Shown here one piece after another: positions 1 to 12,290 of a stretch of DNA of 64,000 nucleotides. The translations under genes and the position numbers were made by a program. How positions within the stretch are numbered: the stretch's first letter is position 1; each line of letters begins with the position of its first letter. The stretch covers positions 62,001 to 126,000 of the forward strand of contig JADCGQ010000027.1 in the NCBI GenBank assembly GCA_020248945.1, given 5' to 3'. The notes under the pieces were generated by a model. It saw nothing but the letters and a program-made list of their open reading frames with translations, did not search any database and had not been told where the DNA came from. The stretch is from Rubrivivax sp. (GTDB taxonomy: Bacteria > Pseudomonadota > Gammaproteobacteria > Burkholderiales > Burkholderiaceae_C).

Positions 1-480
1 ATGCTGTTCGGGCCCGCCTACAAGGGCATCACGCTGGCCTCGGCCGTGGCGGTGGAGATGGCACGTGCCGGCCACAACCTGCCCTACGCCTACAACCGCA
101 AGGAAGCCAAGGACCACGGCGAGGGCGGCACGCTGGTCGGCGCGCCCGTGCGCGGCCGCGTGCTCATCATCGACGACGTCATCTCGGCCGGCACCTCGGT
201 GCGCGAGTCGATCACGATGATCCGCGCCGCGGGCGCCACGCCGGCGGGCGTGGCCATCGCACTCGATCGCCAGGAGCGCGCCACGCAGGAAGGCGGCGCC
301 GAGGCGCCCTGGAGCGCGGTGCAGTTCGTCACCCGCGAACTCGGCCTGCCCGTGGTGGCCGTGGCCACGCTGGCCGACCTGCTGCAGTGGCTGCGCGACA
401 GCGCCGACGCCTCGCTCGCGCAGCACGCCGCATCCGTCGAGGCCTACCGCACGCGCTACGGCGTGCAGCCGGCCGGCTGA
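1..480 (+). CDS. pyrE: Orotate phosphoribosyltransferase, C-terminal part
   Basis: This is the 3' part of a gene that begins before the window; the first ATG seen is internal. The product joins orotate to PRPP to make orotidine 5'-monophosphate in pyrimidine synthesis, in the cytosol. The 13-residue PRPP-binding motif of type I phosphoribosyltransferases is clear (VLIIDDVISAGTS at about residues 54-66), and the upstream FGPAYKGI segment and YNRKEAKDHGEGG loop fit PyrE. The stop codon overlaps the next start by one base (TGATG), so the two genes are probably translationally coupled. Confidence 0.93.
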   Translation: MLFGPAYKGITLASAVAVEMARAGHNLPYAYNRKEAKDHGEGGTLVGAPVRGRVLIIDDVISAGTSVRESITMIRAAGATPAGVAIALDRQERATQEGGAEAPWSAVQFVTRELGLPVVAVATLADLLQWLRDSADASLAQHAASVEAYRTRYGVQPAG

Positions 481-1157
481 TGGCGATGCGCCGTGTCGCG
501 CTCGTGGCGCTGTGCCTGCCTGTGGCGGCCTCGTGGGCGCAGCCGAGTGCCGGCATCTACACCTGCGTCGACGCCAACGGCCGCCGACTCACCGCCGACC
601 GACCCATCGCCGAGTGCCGGCACAAGGAACAGCAGATCCTGAACCGCGACGGCTCGGTGCGCGGCATCCTGCCGCCGACGCTGACGGCCGAAGAGCGCGC
701 CGAGAAGGACGCCCGCGACCGTGCCGCCGCCGAGGCCCGTGCTGCTGCGGCCGATGCCGCCCGCCGCGATCGCAACCTGATGGCGCGCTACCCCAACGAG
801 GCCGCCCACCAGCGCGCCCGCGAGGTGGCGCTCGACACCGTGCGGCTGGCCATCCGCGCCACCGAGCTGCGGGTGCGCGAGCTCGAGCTGGCGCGCAAGC
901 CGCTGCTCGAGGAAGCCGAGTTCTACGTCGGCAAGCCGCTGCCACCGAAGCTGCGCACCGCGCTCGACGCCAACGACGCATCGACCGAGGCCCAGCGCTC
1001 GGCCACCGCCACCCAGGAGGCTGAGCTCGGCCGCATCAACCGGCTGTACGACGCCGAGCTCGACCGCCTGCGCCGCCTGTGGGCAGGCGTGGCACCGGGC
1101 TCGCTGGGGCCGCTGCCGTCGGCATCGGCGCCGCGCAGCGCGGGCGCCCGCCCGTAG
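480..1157 (+). CDS. Secreted DUF4124-like protein of unknown function
   Basis: I do not know a function. The protein (225 aa) starts with a short hydrophobic signal peptide (about residues 1-20, ending ASWAQ), so it is probably periplasmic. Next comes a segment of the DUF4124 type (IYTCVDANGRRLTADRPI), a small domain common in betaproteobacterial exported proteins. The rest is charged and probably helical or coiled coil (Glu/Arg/Ala-rich, about residues 65-200). The start overlaps the pyrE stop by one base, so it is probably co-transcribed with pyrE. A second in-frame ATG lies six bases downstream. Confidence 0.75.
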   Translation: MAMRRVALVALCLPVAASWAQPSAGIYTCVDANGRRLTADRPIAECRHKEQQILNRDGSVRGILPPTLTAEERAEKDARDRAAAEARAAAADAARRDRNLMARYPNEAAHQRAREVALDTVRLAIRATELRVRELELARKPLLEEAEFYVGKPLPPKLRTALDANDASTEAQRSATATQEAELGRINRLYDAELDRLRRLWAGVAPGSLGPLPSASAPRSAGARP

Positions 1158-1176
1158 CCCACATCTGGGCGGCCGC

Positions 1177-2681
1177 TCAGCCGCCGAGCTTCTTCTTCAG
1201 CAGCTCGCCGGCCTGCGCCGGGTTGGCCTTGCCCTGGCTGGCCTTCATGATCTGGCCCACCAGCGCGTTGAAGGCCTTGTCCTTGCCGGCGCGGAACTCG
1301 GCCACCGACTTCTCGTTCTTCGCCAGCACCTCGTCGACGATGGCCTCGAGCGCGCCGCTGTCGTTCATCTGCTTCAGGCCCTTGGCGGCGATGACGGCAT
1401 CGACATCGGCGGCCTCGCCGCTCCACAGGGCCTCGAAGACCTGGCGTGCGCCGTTGTTCGACACCGTGCCGTCGACGACGCGGCCGATCAACGCCGCCAG
1501 CGTGGCGGGTTGCAGGGCCACGGCGGCGATGTCGCTGTCTTGCGCGTTCAGCCGCTTGCTCACTTCGCCCATCAGCCAGTTGGCCGCCAGTTTCGGCCAC
1601 GCGGCCGTGGAGCGGTCGCCCTCCAGCGCTCGACCCGCGTTGCGCACCGCCTCGTAGTAGCGCGCGAACGCCAGGCTCTGCGTCATCATGGCTGCGTCGT
1701 AGGCCGGCAGGCCGTCGTCGCGCTCGAAGCGCGCGGCCATGGCACGCGGCAGCTCGGGCATCGCGCCGCGCACGCGCTCCACCCACTCGGGCGCGATCAC
1801 CAGCGGCGGCAGGTCGGGGTCGGGGAAGTAGCGGTAGTCGTGCGCGTCTTCCTTGGTGCGCATGGCGCGGGTTTCGCCACGGCCGCCGTGGGCGTCGGGG
1901 TTGAACAGCACGGTGGCCTGCTCGATGGGCAGGCCGTCCTCGACGCGGTCGATCTGCCACTGCACCTCGACATCGATGGCCTGCTGCAGGAAGCGGAAGC
2001 TGTTGAGGTTCTTGATCTCGCGCCGCGTGCCGTAGGGCGCGCCGGGCTTGCGCACGCTGACGTTGGCGTCGCAGCGGAAGCTGCCTTCCTGCATGTTGCC
2101 GTCGCAGATGCCCAGCCATACCACCAGAGCGTGCAGCGCCTTGGCGTACTCCACGGCCTCGGCGGCGCTGCGCATGTCGGGCTCCGACACGATCTCCAGC
2201 AGCGGCGTGCCGGCGCGGTTGAGGTCCACGCCGGTGGCCGGGCGGCCGTCGGGCAGGTGGAACTCCTCGTGCAGGCTCTTGCCCGCGTCCTCTTCGAGGT
2301 GGGCGCGGGTCAGGCGCACGGCGCGCAGGCGGCCGTCGAGCATGAACTCCACCTTGCCGCCCTGCACCACCGGCACCTCGTACTGGCTGATCTGGTAGCC
2401 CTTGGGCAGATCCGGGTAGAAGTAGTTCTTGCGCGCGAAGATGCTCACCGGCGCCACGTGCGCGCCCACCGCGAGGCCGAAGCGGATGGCGCGCTCCACG
2501 GCGCCGCGGTTGAGCACCGGCAGCGTGCCCGGCAGCGCCAGGTCCACCGCGCAGGCCTGCGTGTTGGGCGCGGCGCCAAAGGCCGTGGCGGCGCCACTGA
2601 AGATCTTGCTCTGCGTGGCGAGCTGAGCATGCGTTTCGAGGCCGATGACGACCTCGTAGCCGCGGACGAGCAGGGCGGGGC

Positions 2682-2685
<4 letters not shown>
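1177..2685 (-). CDS. gatB: Asp-tRNA(Asn)/Glu-tRNA(Gln) amidotransferase subunit B
   Basis: GatB binds mischarged Glu-tRNA(Gln) or Asp-tRNA(Asn), activates the carboxylate with ATP, and works with GatA and GatC. The N-terminus reads [13 protein letters not shown], the family hallmark, and [13 protein letters not shown] and the C-terminal YqeY-like region (ending LLKKKLGG) are present. I chose the GTG at 2685 because it overlaps the gatA stop as GTGA and gives a normal length of 502 aa; an upstream in-frame ATG at 2721 would add 12 residues read from a palindromic repeat. Last gene of the gatCAB operon. Confidence 0.95.
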
Positions 2686-5865
<3,180 letters not shown>

Positions 5866-5889
5866 GCTGCACACCGCGTCGGGGCCGCC

Positions 5890-6831
5890 ATGCCGCTGGG
5901 CACGCTCGACCGCACCCCACCGCCGTTCTTCCGCCAGGGCCCTTCGGCCCTGAGCAAGCTGGTGTTCTTCTCGGCCCTGGCCATCTTCCTGATGGTGGCC
6001 GACACGCGCATGCAGGTCGTGCAGCCGCTGCGCCAGGCGCTGGCCGTGGCCCTGCTGCCGCTGCAGCGCGCGGTGGCGGTGCCCTTCGACGTGCTGATGG
6101 GCGGCACCGACTACCTGCGCGGCCTGGCCGCCGCGCGCGACGGCGAACGCGCCGCGCAGCAGCAGGCCGCGCTGCTGTCGGAGCGCGCTGCGCGTGCCGA
6201 GCTGCTGGCGACAGAGAACGCCCGGCTGCGCGCCCTGCTCGAGCTGCGCCCGGCGCTGGCGGTGCGCTCGCTGCCGGCCGAACTGCTGTACGAGGCGGCC
6301 GATCCGTACTCGCGCAAGGTCTTCATCGACCGCGGGCTGACTCAGGGCGTGAAGCTGGGCGCGCCGGTGCTCAGCGAGGCCGGCGTGCTGGGCCAGGTGA
6401 CGCAGGTCTACCCGGTCACGGCCGAGGTCACGCTGCTGTCGGACAAGGACGCCGCCATTCCCGTGCTGAACACGCGCACGCAGCAGCGCAGCGCGGCCTT
6501 CGGCGCCGGCCGCAGCGGCGGCATGGAGCTCCGTTTCCTGAGCGGCAACGCCGACGTGAAGGTGGGCGACCTGCTGCACACCAGCGGCCTCGACGGCGTC
6601 TACCCGCCGGGTCTGGCGGTGGCCACGGTGGTGGCGGTGGAGCGGCGCGTCGAGTCGGGCTTTGCGCGCATCGCGCTTGCGCCATCGGCCAGCCCCGACG
6701 GCGTGCGCCAGGTGCTGGTGCTCGAGCCCGTGGGCCTGCAGATGCCGCCGCGGCCGGAGCCGGCCGTGCCGCTGGCGAACGCGAAGCCGGCGAAGACACC
6801 CAAGGCGCGGCCGGGGGTGGCCGCGCCATGA
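5890..6831 (+). CDS. mreC: Rod-shape-determining protein MreC
   Basis: MreC is a periplasmic scaffold linking MreB to the elongation synthases. It has a cytoplasmic N-terminus, one membrane segment (about residues 20-40), a coiled coil rich in Ala/Glu/Arg (about 75-120) and the two-barrel MreC core, with segments typical of the family (YSRKVFIDRGLTQGV, LLHTSGLDGVYPPGLAVATV). It ends in a Pro/Lys-rich tail (313 aa). Its TGA stop overlaps the ATG that opens the first of four 29-bp repeats placed between it and mreD. Confidence 0.95.
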   Translation: MPLGTLDRTPPPFFRQGPSALSKLVFFSALAIFLMVADTRMQVVQPLRQALAVALLPLQRAVAVPFDVLMGGTDYLRGLAAARDGERAAQQQAALLSERAARAELLATENARLRALLELRPALAVRSLPAELLYEAADPYSRKVFIDRGLTQGVKLGAPVLSEAGVLGQVTQVYPVTAEVTLLSDKDAAIPVLNTRTQQRSAAFGAGRSGGMELRFLSGNADVKVGDLLHTSGLDGVYPPGLAVATVVAVERRVESGFARIALAPSASPDGVRQVLVLEPVGLQMPPRPEPAVPLANAKPAKTPKARPGVAAP

Positions 6832-6943
6832 TCATGCAGAACGCGGGGGCTGCGCCATGATCATGCAGAACGCGGGGGCTGCGCCATGATCATGCAGAAC
6901 GCGGGGGCCGCGGCATGATCATGCAGAACGCGGGGGCCGCGGC
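6828..6943 (+). repeat. Four 29-bp tandem repeats forming a relay of micro-ORFs between mreC and mreD
   Basis: The unit is repeated exactly in register at 6828, 6857, 6886 and 6915, and the first bases of a fifth copy are the mreD start at 6944. The first two copies are identical, as are the last two; the pairs differ in two bases near the 3' end. Each copy opens ATG ATC ATG and carries a GCGGGGG run just upstream of the next ATG. Because 29 is not a multiple of three, each copy encodes a 10-codon frame (MIMQNAGAAP or MIMQNAGAAA) whose TGA overlaps the next copy's ATG. The micro-ORFs are 6828-6860, 6857-6889, 6886-6918 and 6915-6947. The last terminates over the mreD start. Confidence 0.95.
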
Positions 6944-7465
6944 ATGATCATGCCGCGGGGCTCTGACCAGCTGCTGCTGCCGGCCAACCCTCTCTTCATT
7001 TACGGCTCGCTGCTGCTGGCGTTTTGCTTCCACCTGCTGCCGCTGGGCCGGCTCGCCGGCATGCCCGATGTGCTGGCTGTGGCGCTGGTGTTCTGGAACG
7101 TGCACCAGCCGCGCCGCGTGAGCGTGGGGCTGGCCTTCGTGTTCGGCCTGGCACTCGACGTGCACCAGGGCGCCATCCTCGGCCAGCATGCGCTGGCGTA
7201 CACGCTGCTGTCGTACGTGGCCGTGGTCGTGCACCGCCGGCTGTTGTGGTTTGGTGTGCTGGAGCAGGCGCTGCAGCTGGTGCTGCTGTTCGCGGCGGCG
7301 CATGCGGTGTCGCTGCTGGTGCGCTTGCTGGCCGGCGACATGTTCCCGGGCTGGTGGCTGCTGGCGGCGCCGCTGCTCGAAGCGGCCTTGTGGCCGCTGG
7401 TGACGTGGCTGCTGCTCGCACCGCAGCGCCGCGCCCCCGACCCTGACCAGAACCGGCCGTTATGA
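6944..7465 (+). CDS. mreD: Rod-shape-determining membrane protein MreD
   Basis: MreD is the small polytopic membrane partner of MreC in the elongasome. The 173-aa product is highly hydrophobic with about five membrane segments and includes GLALDVHQGAILGQHALAYTL, a pattern typical of MreD. The start at 6944 is the ATG at the end of the tandem-repeat array; a G-run at 6932-6936 could serve as ribosome binding site, and a second in-frame ATG lies six bases on. It is followed by a palindromic repeat before mrdA. Confidence 0.93.
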   Translation: MIMPRGSDQLLLPANPLFIYGSLLLAFCFHLLPLGRLAGMPDVLAVALVFWNVHQPRRVSVGLAFVFGLALDVHQGAILGQHALAYTLLSYVAVVVHRRLLWFGVLEQALQLVLLFAAAHAVSLLVRLLAGDMFPGWWLLAAPLLEAALWPLVTWLLLAPQRRAPDPDQNRPL

Positions 7466-7557
7466 CCCCCCCCCGTAGCGGCTTCGCCGCTCCCCCCCCA
7501 GGGGGGCACCGCCACCGGCCCGGCAGAGCCGGTTCCGCGGCGGCCGCTTGGGAAGAC
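7466..7557 (+). repeat. Palindromic GC-rich repeat, copy B (between mreD and mrdA)
   Basis: This stretch holds a C-run, a GTAGCGGCTTCGCCGCT stem-loop, a CCCCCCCCAGGGGGG palindrome, a GGCCCGGC block with an inverted CCGGCCCGGCAGAGCCGG-like element, and then TTGGGA. It matches copy A (2691-2773, minus strand) in element order. It lies in the 116-bp gap between mreD and mrdA and could form strong RNA secondary structure in the operon transcript. Confidence 0.7.
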
Positions 7558-7581
7558 ACGGTTTGCGGGGAACAATCGCTG

Positions 7582-9585
7582 ATGGCTGCCGTCCTGCGCG
7601 ATGTCGAACAGGAGATCGACCGCTTCCGCGGCCGTGTGCTGGCCGCGGCTGTGTTCGTGCTGCTGTTGTTTGCGCTGCTGGCCGCGCGCATGGTGCACCT
7701 GCAGGTGTTCCGCCACGACGACCTGGCCACGCAGGCCGAGGCCAATCGCATCGCCGTGGTGCCCATCGTGCCCAACCGCGGCCTCATCGTCGACCGCCAC
7801 GGCGTCGTGCTGGCCACCAACTACTCGGCCTACACGCTGGAGATCGCCACGCGCGAGGCCCGCGGCGCCGAGCTCGAGGCGCTGATCGACGAGCTGGCGC
7901 AGGTGGTGGAGATCACCCCGCGTGACCGCCGCCGCTTCCGCCAGCTGATGGGCGACATGAAGGGCGCCGAGTCGCTGCCCATCCGCAGCAAGCTGTCCGA
8001 CGAGGAAGTGGCGCGTTTCACGGCGCAGAGCTTCCGCTTCCCGGCGGCGCAGATCCGGGCGCGCCTGTTCCGCCACTACCCGCTGGGCGAGACCGGCAGC
8101 CACCTGCTGGGCTACATCGGCCGCATCAACGCCGCCGAGAAGAAGGACATCGAGGAGTGGCCCGAAGACGAGCAGGGCAACTACAAGGGCACCGAGTACA
8201 TCGGCAAGCTCGGCCTGGAGCAGGCCTACGAAAAGCCGCTGCACGGCACCACCGGCTTCGAGGAGGTCGAGACGAGTGCCGGCGGCCGCGCCGTGCGGCG
8301 CCTCAGCAGCCACCCGCCCACACCCGGCGACAAGCTGGTGCTGTCGATCGACATCCGGCTGCAGGCGCTCGTCGAGCAGCTCTTTGGCGACCGCCGCGGC
8401 GCGCTGGTGGCCATCGACCCGCGCAACGGCGAGCTGCTGGCCTTCGTCAGCAAGCCCACCTTCGACCCCAACCTGTTTGTCGACGGCATCGACTCCGAGA
8501 GCTGGAAGGAGCTCAACGAGAGCATCGACAAGCCGCTGCTCAACCGGGCCCTCAGGGGCACGTATCCGCCCGGCAGCACCTTCAAGCCCTTCATGGCGAT
8601 GGCCGCACTGCACAGCGGCAAGCGCAGCGCCAGCACCATCGTCAACGACGGCGGCACCTTCCAGTTCGGCAACCACACCTTCCGCAGCCACGGCGACAAG
8701 GGGCTCGGCCCGGTCGACATGTACCGCAGCATCGTCAAGAGCAGCAACGTCTACTACTACTCGCTGGCCAACGAGATGGGCGTGGACCTGATGCACGCGG
8801 AGCTCGAGCCCTTCGGCTTCGGCGTCAAGACCGGCATCGATCTCCAGAGCGAGGTCACCGGCCTGCTGCCCAGCACCGAGTGGAAGCGCCGCTTCTACAA
8901 GAAGCCCGAGCAGCAGCGCTGGTACGCCGGCGAGACCATCTCGCTGGGCATTGGCCAGGGCTACAACAACTTCACGATGCTGCAGCTGGCCAGTGCCACG
9001 GCCACGCTGGTGTCGGGCGGCCAGCGCTTCCAGCCGCGCCTGGTGCGCGAGATCGAAGACGCCATCAGCGGCCAGCGCAAGCCGGTGCCGCGCGAGGAGC
9101 TGCCGCCGCTGACGCTGAAGCCCGAGCATGTGGAGGTCATCCGCCGCGCGCTGCAGGGCGTGACGCAGGAGGGCACCTCCACCCGCATCTTCGCCGGCGC
9201 ACCGTATGCCAGCGGCGGCAAGACGGGCACGGCGCAGGCTGTCGGCATCCGCCAGGGCCAGAAGTACGACGCCGCCAAGCTGGCCGAGCACCAGCGCGAC
9301 CACTCGCTGTACATGGCGATGGCGCCCGTGGAGGCGCCCACGGTGGCGCTGGCGGTGGTGGTCGAGAACGCGGGCTTCGGCGCCGAGGCCGCCGCCCCGA
9401 TCGCGCGGCGCGTGTTCGATTACCTGCTGCAGGGCCAGTGGCCGAGCGAGGAAGACATCGCGCTCGTGCGCCAGGGCCGGGCCGGAGCGCCCGTGGGCAC
9501 GCCGCGGCGCGCCGTCGACGTGCCGTTGCCGGGTACGGCGGGGCCGGGTTCGACCGCGCCCGCCGCGTCGGCGAGCCAGCCATGA
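7582..9585 (+). CDS. mrdA: Peptidoglycan transpeptidase PBP2
   Basis: PBP2 is the class B transpeptidase that cross-links peptidoglycan during elongation, paired with RodA. It has one N-terminal membrane segment (about residues 18-38), a dimerisation domain (RGLIVDRHGVVLA) and the penicillin-binding domain with the catalytic SxxK (Ser332, PGSTFKPF), SSN (KSSNVYYY) and KTGT (GGKTGTAQAV). I chose the ATG at 7582 (667 aa). An in-frame ATG at 7462 overlapping the mreD stop would add 40 residues read from the palindromic repeat, with no PBP2-like content. The stop overlaps the rodA start (ATGA). Confidence 0.96.
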   Translation: MAAVLRDVEQEIDRFRGRVLAAAVFVLLLFALLAARMVHLQVFRHDDLATQAEANRIAVVPIVPNRGLIVDRHGVVLATNYSAYTLEIATREARGAELEALIDELAQVVEITPRDRRRFRQLMGDMKGAESLPIRSKLSDEEVARFTAQSFRFPAAQIRARLFRHYPLGETGSHLLGYIGRINAAEKKDIEEWPEDEQGNYKGTEYIGKLGLEQAYEKPLHGTTGFEEVETSAGGRAVRRLSSHPPTPGDKLVLSIDIRLQALVEQLFGDRRGALVAIDPRNGELLAFVSKPTFDPNLFVDGIDSESWKELNESIDKPLLNRALRGTYPPGSTFKPFMAMAALHSGKRSASTIVNDGGTFQFGNHTFRSHGDKGLGPVDMYRSIVKSSNVYYYSLANEMGVDLMHAELEPFGFGVKTGIDLQSEVTGLLPSTEWKRRFYKKPEQQRWYAGETISLGIGQGYNNFTMLQLASATATLVSGGQRFQPRLVREIEDAISGQRKPVPREELPPLTLKPEHVEVIRRALQGVTQEGTSTRIFAGAPYASGGKTGTAQAVGIRQGQKYDAAKLAEHQRDHSLYMAMAPVEAPTVALAVVVENAGFGAEAAAPIARRVFDYLLQGQWPSEEDIALVRQGRAGAPVGTPRRAVDVPLPGTAGPGSTAPAASASQP

Positions 9586-10739
9586 ACGCCGTCTTCGAGC
9601 AACCCTCTTGGCCGTCGCGGCTGGCGCGGGTGTTCGCCGGTTTCGACGGCCCGCTGGCGCTGGCCATTGCGCTGCTGGCCGGCATCGGCCTGGTGGTGAT
9701 GTACTCGGCCGGCTTCGACAGCGGCACGCGCTTCGGCGACCACAGCCGCAACATGCTGATCGCGCTGGTGGTCATCTTCGTCATGGCGCAGGTGCCGCCG
9801 CAGAAGCTGGAGAGCCTGGCGGTGCCGCTGTACGTGCTGGGCGTGCTGCTGCTGGTGGCGGTGGAGCTGTTCGGCATCACCCGCAAGGGCGCGACGCGCT
9901 GGCTCGACGTCGGCGTGACGGTGATCCAGCCCAGCGAGATCCTGAAGATCGCGCTGCCGCTGATGCTGGCCTGGTGGTTCCAGAAGCGCGAGGGGCAGTT
10001 GCGCGTGGCCGACTTCGTCGTGGCCGCGGCGCTGCTGGCGGTGCCGGTGGGCCTGATCGCCAAGCAGCCCGACCTGGGCACCTCGCTGCTGGTGCTGGCC
10101 GCCGGCCTTTATGTGATCTTCTTCGCCGGCCTGAGCTGGCGCCTGGTGGTGCCGGTGATGGTGCTGGGCGTGGTGGGCATCATCGCCATCGTGGCCACCG
10201 GCGACCACATCTGCCAGCCCGGCGTCGAGTGGCCCGGCATCCGCGAATACCAGAAGACCCGCGTCTGCACCCTGCTCGACCCGACGAAAGACCCGCTGGG
10301 CAAGGGCTTCCACATCCTGCAGGGCATGATCGCCATCGGTTCCGGCGGCCTCTCGGGCAAGGGCTTCATGATGGGCACGCAGACGCACCTGGAGTTCATC
10401 CCCGAGCGCACCACCGACTTCATCTTCGCCGCCTTCTCCGAGGAGTTCGGCTTGAGTGGCGTGCTGGTGCTGCTGGCCTCGTTCACCTTCCTGATCTTCC
10501 GCGGCCTGGTGATCGCCGCCGAGGCGCCGACGGTCTTCACGCGCTTGCTGGCCGGCGCGGTGACGATGAGCTTCTTCACCTACGCCTTCGTCAACATGGG
10601 CATGGTCAGCGGCATCCTGCCCGTGGTGGGCGTGCCGCTGCCCTTCGTGAGCTACGGCGGCACGGCGATGGTGACGCTCGGCCTGGGCCTGGGCATCCTG
10701 ATGTCCGTCTCGCGCAGCAAGCGCCTCATGCAGAGCTAG
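9582..10739 (+). CDS. rodA: SEDS peptidoglycan glycosyltransferase RodA
   Basis: RodA (also called MrdB) polymerises lipid II into glycan strands for lateral wall growth and works with PBP2. The 385-aa protein has the SEDS multi-helix pattern and signature segments: GATRWLDVG, QPSEILKIALPL, KQPDLGTSLL, the large loop ending HLEFIPERTTDFIFAAFSEEFGL, and GVPLPFVSYGGTAMV. It is last in the mre operon and overlaps the convergent sensor kinase gene by 14 bp; I see no terminator between them. Confidence 0.97.
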   Translation: MNAVFEQPSWPSRLARVFAGFDGPLALAIALLAGIGLVVMYSAGFDSGTRFGDHSRNMLIALVVIFVMAQVPPQKLESLAVPLYVLGVLLLVAVELFGITRKGATRWLDVGVTVIQPSEILKIALPLMLAWWFQKREGQLRVADFVVAAALLAVPVGLIAKQPDLGTSLLVLAAGLYVIFFAGLSWRLVVPVMVLGVVGIIAIVATGDHICQPGVEWPGIREYQKTRVCTLLDPTKDPLGKGFHILQGMIAIGSGGLSGKGFMMGTQTHLEFIPERTTDFIFAAFSEEFGLSGVLVLLASFTFLIFRGLVIAAEAPTVFTRLLAGAVTMSFFTYAFVNMGMVSGILPVVGVPLPFVSYGGTAMVTLGLGLGILMSVSRSKRLMQS

Positions 10740-12258
10740 GCGACGACCCTGTCGTCGCCAACGGAAAACGCACCGTGAACAGCGCGCCCGGCGGCGGGGC
10801 CGCGGGCCCGGCGTGGCGCGGGCGGGCGTCGGCCAGGGTGATGCTGGCACCGTAGCGCTGGGCGATCTCCAGCACGATGGCCAGGCCCAGCCCGCTGCCG
10901 TCGACCTGCGTGCCCAGGGCGCGGTAGAAGGGCCGGAACACGGCGTCGCGCTCGGCCGGCGGGATGCCCGGGCCGGTGTCCTCGACCTGCAGCACCACCA
11001 CCTGGCCGAAGGGATCGGGCACCACGCGGGCCGTCACGGTGCCGCCGGGGGGCGTGTACTGAAGCGCGTTGTCGACCAGGTTGCGCACCAGCTCGCCCAG
11101 CAGCACCGGCTCGCCGAGCAGCGACAGTCCGGACGTGGCCGACCCGTCTTCCGGGCCCTCGTAGCCCAGGTCGATGCGGCGGTCCATGGACTTCGCGACG
11201 AAGTCGCGCACCACCGAGCGCACCAGGGCCGCCAGGTCCACCGGCCGGTGCTGCAGCACCTGGCCCGACGCCGCATCGGCCCGCGCCATCGCCAGCAGCT
11301 GGTTGACCATGTGTGCCGCGCGCTGCGTCGACACCGAGATCTGCTCCAGCGAGTGCTTCAGGCTGGCCGTGTCGCCGCGCCCGGCCTCGATCTCGCGCGC
11401 CGCCAGTTCGGCCTGCATGCGCAGGCCGGCCAGCGGCGTCTTCAACTGGTGGGCGGCATCGGCCAGAAAGTGGCGCTGGCCGGCGATGGTCTGGTCCAGG
11501 CGCTGCAGCAGGTCGTTGATGGCGTCGACCAGGGGTGCCACCTCATCGGGCACGCCGCCGACCTCGATCGGGCTCAGGTCGGTGCTGTCGCGGCGGCGGA
11601 TGCGCTGCTGCAGATCGGCCAGCGGCCGGATGCCACGCGCCAGCGCCAGCCACACCAGCATCACCGCCAACGGCAGGATGACGAACTGCGGCAGCAGCAC
11701 GCCCTTGATGATCTCGGTGGCCAGGCGCGAGCGCTTGCCCAGGGTCTCGGCCACCTGCACCAGCGCATCGCCATCGCCACCGCCCGGCAGCGCCAGCCAG
11801 GCCACGCGCACGGGCTCGTCGCCGAGAAAGTCGTCGCGAAAGCGCACGCCGCTGGGCTCGGGCGGGCTGTCGCGCGCGGTGTCGAAGGTGTCGTCGTCGG
11901 GCAGCGCCAGCCGGGCGTCGCCTGCCAGCAGCTGGCCCCGCGCGCCAAGCACCTGGAAGTAGACGTTGTCGCCTTCTTCCTCGCTGCGCAGCAGGCTCGA
12001 AGCGGTGCGTTCCAGCGCCAGCCGCAGCGAGGGCGGGGCCGGCCCTTCGGCGCTGACCGCCTGCACCGACGACTGCCGCGCCAGCGCCATCGCCGCTTCG
12101 GCGAGTTCGCGGTCGTACGGGCGGTTGGCGATGCCCTGGGCCACGAGCCAGGTGAGCCCCAGGCTCATGGGCCACAGCAGCAGCAGCGGGGCGAGCATCC
12201 AGTCGAGGATCTCGCCGAACAGCGAGCGCTGTTCGTGGCGGGTGCGGGTGGCGGGCAA
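10726..12258 (-). CDS. Two-component sensor histidine kinase, TctE/QseC type
   Basis: Membrane sensor kinase of 510 aa. The N-terminus (SLFGEILDWMLAPLLLLWPMS) is a membrane segment of the 2CSK_N kind found in TctE-like kinases. A periplasmic domain, a second membrane segment near 190-210, HAMP, the H-box (HFLADAAHQLKTPLAGL) and the ATP-binding N, G1 and G2 boxes (LVDNALQYTP, VEDTGPGIP, GSGLGLAIV) follow. The first usable start is TTG at 12258; an in-frame TAG lies just upstream. It is 32 bp after the response regulator stop, so they form one operon. The signal is unknown. Confidence 0.9.
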   Translation of the reverse strand: MPATRTRHEQRSLFGEILDWMLAPLLLLWPMSLGLTWLVAQGIANRPYDRELAEAAMALARQSSVQAVSAEGPAPPSLRLALERTASSLLRSEEEGDNVYFQVLGARGQLLAGDARLALPDDDTFDTARDSPPEPSGVRFRDDFLGDEPVRVAWLALPGGGDGDALVQVAETLGKRSRLATEIIKGVLLPQFVILPLAVMLVWLALARGIRPLADLQQRIRRRDSTDLSPIEVGGVPDEVAPLVDAINDLLQRLDQTIAGQRHFLADAAHQLKTPLAGLRMQAELAAREIEAGRGDTASLKHSLEQISVSTQRAAHMVNQLLAMARADAASGQVLQHRPVDLAALVRSVVRDFVAKSMDRRIDLGYEGPEDGSATSGLSLLGEPVLLGELVRNLVDNALQYTPPGGTVTARVVPDPFGQVVVLQVEDTGPGIPPAERDAVFRPFYRALGTQVDGSGLGLAIVLEIAQRYGASITLADARPRHAGPAAPPPGALFTVRFPLATTGSSPSSA

Positions 12259-12290
12259 GCCCGTGCGCTACCTGGCGAACGCCGTGCGGC

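Noticed and set aside
6828..6943. CRISPR array
   Set aside because: The 29-bp units abut directly with no spacers and lie inside a conserved operon.
7462..7581. N-terminal extension of PBP2 from the ATG overlapping mreD
   Set aside because: The extra 40 residues are read from the palindromic repeat and are not PBP2-like; the ATG at 7582 gives the standard N-terminus.
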